A stretch of 64,000 nt of DNA, taken from Congeria kusceri (Eukaryota; Mollusca; Bivalvia; Myida; Dreissenidae). Positions 56,886-64,000 of the stretch are shown here, piece by piece. The notes under the pieces are model-generated. The model ran no database searches and had not been told where the DNA came from. It saw only the letters and a list, made by a program, of their open reading frames with translations. Where the stretch lies: the NCBI GenBank assembly GCA_027627225.1, contig CM051036.1:38642426-38706425 (forward strand), given 5' to 3'. A program made the translations under genes and the position numbers. How positions within the stretch are numbered: the first letter of the stretch is position 1; each line of letters begins with the position of its first letter.

Positions 56886-58348
56886 GCGATGAACGTTTCA
56901 TCCGTGGAAAGCTATGAAAAAAGTAAGCGATGAACGTTTCATCCGTGGAAAGCTATGAAAAAAGTAAGCGATGAACGTTTCATCCGTGGAAAGCTATGAA
57001 AAAAGTAAGCGATGAACGTTTCATCCGTGGAAAGCTATGAAAAAAGTAAGCGATGAACGTTTCATCCGTGGAAAGCTATGAAAAAAGTAGCGATGAACGT
57101 TTCATCCGTGGACAGCTATGAAAAAAGTGAGCGATGAACGTTTCATCCGTGGACAGCTATGAAAAAAGTGAGCGATGAACGTTTCATCAGTGGACAGCTA
57201 TGAAAAAAGTGAGCGATGAACGTTTCATCCGTGGACAGCTACGAAAAAAGTGAGCGATGAACGTTTCATCCGTGGACAGCTACGAAAAAAGTGAGCGATG
57301 AACGTTTCATCAGTGGACAGCTACGAAAAAAGTGAGCGATGAACGTTTCATCCGTGGACAGCTACGAAAAAAGTGAGCGATGAACGTTTCATCCGTGGAC
57401 AGCTACGAAAAAAGTGAGCGATGAACGTTTCATCCGTGGACAGCTACGAAAAAAGTGAGCGATGAACGTTTCATCCGTGGACAGCTACGAAAAAAGTGAG
57501 CGATGAACGTTTCATCCGTGGACAGCTACGAAAAAAGTGAGCGATGAACGTTTCATCCGTGGACAGCTACGAAAAAAGTAAGCGATGAACGTTTCATCCG
57601 TGGACAGCTATGAAAAAAGTAAGCGATGAACGTTTCATCCGTGGACAGCTATGAAAAAAGTAAGCGATGAACGTTTCATCAGTGGACAGCTATGAAAAAA
57701 GTAAGCGATGAACGTTTCATCCGTGGACAGCTATGAAAAAAGTAAGCGATGAACGTTTCATCAGTGGACAGCTATGAAATAAGTAAGCGATGAACGTTTC
57801 ATCAGTGGACAGCTATGAAATAAGTAAGCGATGAACGTTTCATCAGTGGACAGCTATGACAGTAAGCGATGAACGTTTCATCAGTGGACAGCTATGAAAA
57901 AAGTGAGCGATGAACGTTTCATCCGTGGAAAGCTATGAAAAAAGTGAGCGATGAACGTTTCATCCGTGGACAGCTATGAAAAAAGTGAGCGATGAACGTT
58001 TCATCCGTGGACAGCTATGAAAAAAGTCAGCGATGAACGTTTCATCCGTGGACAGCTATGAAAAAAGTCAGCGATGAACGTTTCATCCGTGGACAGCTAT
58101 GAAAAAAGTAAGCGATGAACGTTTCATCCGTGGACAGCTATGAAAAAAGTAAGCGATGAACGTTTCATCCGTGGACAGCTATGAAAAAAGTAAGCGATGA
58201 ACGTTTCATCAGTGGAAAGCTATGAAAAAAAGTAAGCGATGAACGTTTCATCAGTGGAAAGCTATGAAAAAAGTAAGCGATGAACGTTTCATCAGTGGAA
58301 AGCTATGAAAAAAGTAAGCGATGAACGTTTCATCCATGGAAAGCTATG
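56886..58348 (+). repeat. 41-bp minisatellite, 36 copies, with an invariant hairpin core
   Basis: Thirty-six units of GCGATGAACGTTTCATC followed by (C/A)(C/A)GTGGA(A/C)AG-type sequence, then CTA(T/C)GAAAAAAGT(A/G/C)A. By eye every copy keeps GATGAA-CGT-TTCATC, a 6-bp stem with a 3-base loop. Variation is confined to a few sites (cc/ca, aa/ac, tatg/tacg, gtaag/gtgag/gtcag), and variants occur in blocks, as expected from unequal exchange. Most units are 41 bases, a few are 40 or 42. The unit is not a multiple of three, so the array is not protein-coding. Confidence 0.97.
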
Positions 58349-61060
58349 CGTATAGCACAATGGCTAGTTTTTGTTTCTGATTTTGCTAAGGTGGATCATT
58401 CAGTCTCCAGCTAAACAACTAATTACAAACATTAATTAAAGCGTCAAGATTAACTGGTTTCTGTGGATGTCTAGAAAACTTGGCATGCTGGAGACGTCGA
58501 CCAAGTGTTTGCTATTTGTAATAATTGTAGGCTCATATCATTTCTCAATAAGTATGTTTCGTTTTAATTTTGGCATTTTCTCTGATTCCTAGGAATTTTA
58601 ATGCTGAGGATGATTATAACACGGTTTGAATGTGATCATTGGATAGCATATGATATCAATTAGTAATAATAAAACAAAAAAAACCTTTAAAATCGCGCTA
58701 ATGTCGACAGGTTTGTGAAATGGGCATCGTGTTCAATGTTTTTTCTTAATTGGTGCTCAGGTTTCGCTGTTTACTGATGTGGGCTCAACAATAGGCTGGT
58801 TCCTGTTATTATTTCGATATATAAATCTAGGTTCATACGAGTATATGTAGTGCAAGCTAAGCTCTCTGTAGTCCACAAACGACAGTCTGCATTTTTTCTG
58901 ACAAAACATCACACAGGAGTTAATACGTGATTCAGCATATTTTTAAATTGCAAAGGCAACATTTAAAACTTTAGGGAATATGGAGATAACATTTAAAATT
59001 TATATTCAAACATGTGTTTATCTGTTTCCTGTTCAGTTGTTGTTGTGCATAACGTTAGTACGTATATTAATCTACGTTCGTTCACTTTGTTCATTCTGTT
59101 TAATAATGTATACAAATTTACTATATTGCAATGTAACTAGTTTCTTCAATATATAAGATGTATCCATGATGATTGTTATTGTTAGTAAGGGTGAGGCCCG
59201 ACACTCTGCGATGTGACATTTGACAAACGGGCACAGGTTTCCAGAGTTTTTTCCCAAATGCAGTTCAATGGGTTTATCTCTGGTTTTTCCTGGGCGAGTC
59301 ACATTACATTAATTATTAAAAGAATTACATATAATTATTATGTTAGGTTTATGCGTTTACTAGTGTGTGTAGTTCTTTTAGGGTTTTGTTTTTGTTACTC
59401 TTTTTGTGCGTAGCAAGTTAGCTAATTTCATGAACAATATACAGACTACTTATATATTAATGTATTATATATATGTACAGTAAAACGGTGTTACAGACAA
59501 ATAAAAGAAAAGTGGACCGCCTCCGAAAGAACTATGTGTTTGTCTTTTATGGTTGTATAGGTGTTGTATTTGTTGTAAGTAAGGAAAGAATTTATTTTCG
59601 GCCGAACGCAGTAAGGAAGAAAATAAGGTTTAACGTTAAGGAAATGATGCATTTTATACTTAAATTTTCTTGACATTGTCAATTAAGAACAAGTGTCACA
59701 CCAGTGCTTTGTCAGGTTGCAAATATTTAAAGCCATTAAGAATATGGCTTAATTTAGAATGAAAAACTTAACTGCCCTACAGTATTGTGGCAAGGGAAAC
59801 AGTCATAGTACAGTTATACAGTGCACGTATATAAGTGTGTTTACCATGCAACACATTTCCATTTTATTGAGGCTGTGCATATACGAATGCTGAAAAAAAG
59901 TTGACAAGTTGTAAAATACATTTTAGAAAAGGACAATAATTGCAAATATCTGAAATTTTATTTGAAATTCTAGGAGTTAAACAGGATTTTGACTATTTCA
60001 ACATATTTATGCAGTACCATTTTTGCAATGACATCAATATTTTCATTTTGTTGTAAAATTACTTAGTGTTTGATTACGTTGATATACATTACTCAACTAC
60101 ATTAAAAAGATGTTTCTGGTGTTAGTTTACTATCATCAGAAAGTTATCTGTCATGAGAATGAGTTAATATAAATATAACACAAATAAAACAAGATTATCC
60201 AAATTTTATTTTAAACATACAACTCCTAATATGTTTATACATATAAATATATAGAAGTTAACCATTTGAACATAATTGTATTTATAGAGAACATTTACCA
60301 TCTGGGGTGAGTTGCTCAATACTTAAACGGCCGATTAAGCTAACAGGCGTTAACATCTATATGAAAATATATATGTAAATTAAACATAACAATATTAAAC
60401 TGTGAGTTTAGCCTATGTAAATTGTTATTTCTAAAATATTGTAACATGTCTGATTAAAAAGTTGCGTCTAATATTAATTTTATTTAGAACTGAAGTCAAC
60501 AGGCTGTTTGCTTAATTTGCCGTTCAAGTTTTGAGCAACTGTGCCCTGGACAACAATGCAATATTTTCTTTCATCTTTTAACGCAAGTGCACATAGCTTT
60601 ATCAATAAAATAAATAGTTCCATTTTAAACAGAAACATTGCCTTTTTTTAAATACCATTTGTGTCTATAAATTTAAATTGAAACTAAAATCGTGATCAAA
60701 TGACAAACTTGTTAATTTGTTTGTACACCACATCTTGTTCGTTGACTGTGTAAGCCAACGGTCATTTGAGTGGGTAATTTCCAAAACAGGTATCACGGAA
60801 AACTACTTCTTTTATTTGCAGGCTATTAGTCAGTAAATCGAAACCAAAAAGGATCCTTCCTTCCTTCTCCAACACAGCAAAATTTCACACCCGTTTTCTT
60901 ACATTTTAATTATTTAAGATAATGTATGGAATATGTATTATAATGTGTATATCATGTGATTTAATACAATAACGGTTTGTAAAAAGGTCAATTTATAAAA
61001 AAAAACTAATGACACCCCTATGTTTGCCATTTACTTGTATGTAACCGAAATATTTACCTA
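58349..61060. other. Long AT-rich, gene-free stretch
   Basis: Short open frames near 59072-59682 occur on both strands and carry no motif. No repeat, RNA gene or element end was recognised. Confidence 0.45.
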
Positions 61061-61064
61061 AATG

Positions 61065-61220
61065 TCCTGGAATAAGGCTACCAAATTAATGCGCTACATT
61101 GGTTATTTTTTTACTCAGTGCGAAATTGTTTTTTCTTGTTACCAATTGTCATTGTGAATATTTTGCCAATAAATTACTGCAATTTATTAATTTTAAACTG
61201 TACTTTGGACAATCGAGAGC
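61065..61220 (+). repeat. Dispersed ~190-bp repeat, copy 2
   Basis: Matches 34640-34830 in the opposite orientation ('ggaataaggctaccaaattaatg', 'ttcttgttaccaattg', 'attaattttaaactg'). Confidence 0.7.
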
Positions 61221-61439
61221 TAGCATTGTATGATTTATTTTGCAGGGGTGTGATTTAGGAAACACCTCAGGGGAGGAAAACACCCTACCGCCCTAACTGG
61301 GTTCACCAAAACTCTTCATTTTTAAATAGATCCAATAAAGTTCAGAACTATTTGTAAACAATCTTGGCATTCAAAAGGAGGAAATCAGCTGAAAGGAGGA
61401 GAGATCAAACCCCTGATTTTGACACAGTAGGCTACGAAC

Positions 61440-61487
61440 AAAGATCTATAAATAATAATAAATAAACATGTTTATTTATAGATCTTT
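61440..61487. repeat. 48-bp hairpin with perfect 16-bp arms
   Basis: AAAGATCTATAAATAA (61440-61455) is matched exactly in inverted orientation at 61472-61487. The space between them holds a further palindrome, AATAAACATGTTTATT, which overlaps the right arm. Confidence 0.85.
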
Positions 61488-64000
61488 AGCTAAGAAGCAC
61501 TAACAATCGGTGCGCCTAACTACTACGCTTCATTGGGTATTCTGGCAAATTGACTTGTTAACTGGCATGTACAGAATTCCATTTGCATAAGATAATTAGC
61601 TCCAACAAAATATTTTTTCGATACTTACAAATTAGTTTTCATTATGATGTATACTATTGAATAAGAAGCCAAATTATAAAGTTTACAGGTGGGAAATTGA
61701 ACTCAGGTCAAACAGAGTTTCCTTTTAGCCAAAAAGCATTCATAATTCACATGCTTTTAGCTTCTTTTGTCGCCGTCAGTCTTTCTACGCTGTCAGTGTT
61801 TTGATTTTCCACGGTATGAATGCTTATAAAGTTTCAAAAGCAATCAATGGTGAAGTACTTTTTATTATAGCTGGAATTTCATTCCCCATTTGCAACTAAA
61901 TTTCTGTATCAGCTTATACTATATTAATAAAGTACACACAAATAAGATATTTGAAGTAATGAATAGAACTAAATGAATTAGAAAATATTCAAAATAATAT
62001 TTGTGTCAACTGTTTTATAAACAATTTAAAAATGGTTAAGTCACTAAGATGTGTTTACCCTAACCAGATTCTGATTTAAGAAAATACAATATTAAAGTAG
62101 CAACACCTAAAATATGTACCCACCCTAATGAGAACAGCAGAAAAGATGTAGGTCATTAACCTTGAACATTCAACACTATAAACACCATATTTTAAATAAA
62201 TGAAAATTGAAGTAGTTCATGACTAGATAACAGGATTTGAACAAAACATCTAGCAAATATAACTTAAACATACTGGTAATAACTTTCACCAACAATTTTC
62301 CTCAAATTAATTTAATTGAGAAATATTTATAGCAACACTTCATTCAAAATAAATTTAAAAATCAGACAAATTTGTTTTCACTAAATACTTTTCTCTGAGT
62401 TGATTATATATAGTCTTACAAAAATAATTTTAATACCCTTTTGATAGCTTCCAACAAAATTCACTCCTCTAAATACTTAATGGAATGTACACTTGACTAC
62501 AAATAATAACCAGAAAATATGAATTGACAGTTTCACTGTAAATACAACTTTGTTAATTCTAATTGATAATTGCATTTATGTGTCATATTGTCATGGTGAT
62601 ATTCTGTACCAAGGCACTGTGGTTATCTATCACAATGTTATCCATTTCAAAACATTTAACAAAATAAATTATTTCAAAATCTAATATCAATTGTGAAAAA
62701 AATATTCATTGAATAACACGAGGGCCAAAGTGGCCCTGGGTCGTTCACCTTTGTTTAATGAATAATGGTTTATAAAAATGTTCAAGCATGTTCAGAGGTG
62801 AAGTAAAAGTTGACAACTCAGACGTCAATGATGGACCACTGACAACCATGTTTTTACCTAAGAACTGCTCAGGTGAGCTAAAAACACAACATGTGAGTGA
62901 GGGATTGCAAACCATTTGTAATTTTCACTTAATGAACTTTTAAAACATTATATACATACACAAATGTACATAATAAGCCAAACTACACTAAAAGTATTAC
63001 AAAATTAGCATCATACAATGAAAGAAAAGAATGCATAAGGTGTTAAAACAACCACAGTACATCTATTAACAACAAATTCTATCACAGAAATAAAATAAGA
63101 CATATGTATAATTGCTTTAGGTAGCAATATAAACAAAGCGAAACTCCAGTTGCGACAGCAGGAGAGAAATCTTATTAGCAGTCCGAGGTTTATGGCAAGT
63201 GACCAAAAGCCAAAAAAAACACAAATACACAGCACATCACAAAAACACATAACAAACACAAAACACAATGAATAAAACTGGGGTCACCGCCTTGGAACGG
63301 TCAATGGTTTAACCCGTTTATGTGCGCGCAAACCTCACACTTGGCCCAGAAGTATTCACAAAACATGTAAGTGTAAAACAATAAAAATTGACTCTATCGC
63401 TGACAGCCTCTTAAGACTAAAAATATGACAACATTGAAGAAATACATGTTAAGTGAAATAAACATCACTTAATAACATCACTGAGAAAACCATTAAAACA
63501 ATTATGAAGAAACACCTTTCAGCAACTATGTACACTGAACTAGGTGAACACTTCAAAATATAATTATATTCTGTTTAAATGACCCTCAAAATATACAGTA
63601 AGCAAACAGAAGCGAAACAACACTCCTGACACAGGTCATAGTTTTAAACTCTGACAGTCAAATCTTTTAAATGTTTTCTTTATATAATATTTGATATGTG
63701 TTTTTTAATAGCCCAGAATGGATTGTTTTTTTTGTCAGTCAAGACACTGAATGGCACTTTTAAAAAATATGAAAATCTGTAAATAATTCTCTTGAAACAA
63801 GACACAGCAAAATACCTTATTACAAAATTGAAAATGTATACAAAGAGAACTGTGTATCCCCAACTTCTGAAAACACTGAAGCAAACAACATGAAACTGTA
63901 TTGTCAGCTAACTGATGATACTTTGCAGCAATTTACAGTTCACAATGCAATTGATTGCTACTAATAAATCGCATGGCTTGGCCAGTAATAACTCCAACCA
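61488..64000. other. AT-rich, gene-free window end
   Basis: No gene recognised. 62716-62880 holds a fragment of a bivalve-type repeat (GAGGGCCAAAGTGGCCCTGG, with GCTCAGGTGAGCTAAAAA at the far end), also hinted at near 6030 and 11920. The rest is A-rich on the plus strand. A minus-strand open frame at 63011-63268 is low-complexity. Confidence 0.45.

Noticed and set aside
56886..58348. CRISPR-like array
   Set aside because: There are no unique spacers: the whole 41-base unit repeats with no variable segment, and the surroundings are clearly eukaryotic.

Overview
This is a eukaryotic window, AT-rich and dense in repeats. It reads as the nuclear genome of a mollusc, most likely a bivalve. The grounds are several repeat families I associate with bivalve genomes (a MITE with inner GTCGTCCC hairpins, tandem repeats with an 'accaacaccgc' motif, a 'gagggccaa(g/a)' element) and a single-exon molluscan-style Toll-like receptor. 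No species can be named from sequence alone.

Only one host gene is certain: an intronless Toll-like receptor coding exon at 30250-32763 (+). It has a signal peptide, a few recognisable LRRs, an LRRCT, one membrane segment, a TIR domain and an unusually long C-terminal tail. Two weaker coding candidates lie on the minus strand: a short type II membrane-protein-like ORF at 49372-49602, and exon-like segments at 43180-43345 and 42791-42878.

Region by region: 1-8456 holds short tandem repeats, microsatellites, TIR elements (3444-3885, 4086-4349) and a tRNA-like relic. 8457-27409 is a tandem duplication of a unit of about 5.6 kb. Its second copy is split by a 5'-truncated LINE (LINE-B), which is itself split inside its RT domain by a full-length but inactivated LINE of about 5 kb (LINE-A) with a 5-bp target duplication and a (TTCTG)6 tail. 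27410-30249 is non-coding, with a G21 run and a perfect 32-bp palindrome. 33571-34447 is a TIR element filled with a palindrome-bearing tandem array. 36019-41390 holds minisatellites and MITEs. 41391-44457 is a cluster of insertions into a degenerate minisatellite, including a 475-bp direct-repeat pair. 45193-47393 is a 2.2-kb non-autonomous DNA transposon whose ends start CACAGTG and which is flanked by the 5-bp duplication ACCAT, a Transib/RAG-like or CACTA-like architecture. 48516-48992 is a TTAA-flanked MITE. 54002-55098 holds two inverted tRNA-derived SINEs. 56886-58348 is an array of 36 copies of a 41-bp unit whose hairpin core is invariant. The remainder to 64000 is AT-rich and shows no gene.

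There is no operon-like logic here. The window is one immune-receptor gene in a heavily transposon-shaped neighbourhood. Its value lies in the insertion chronology (duplication, then LINE-B, then LINE-A) and in the DNA transposon ends.
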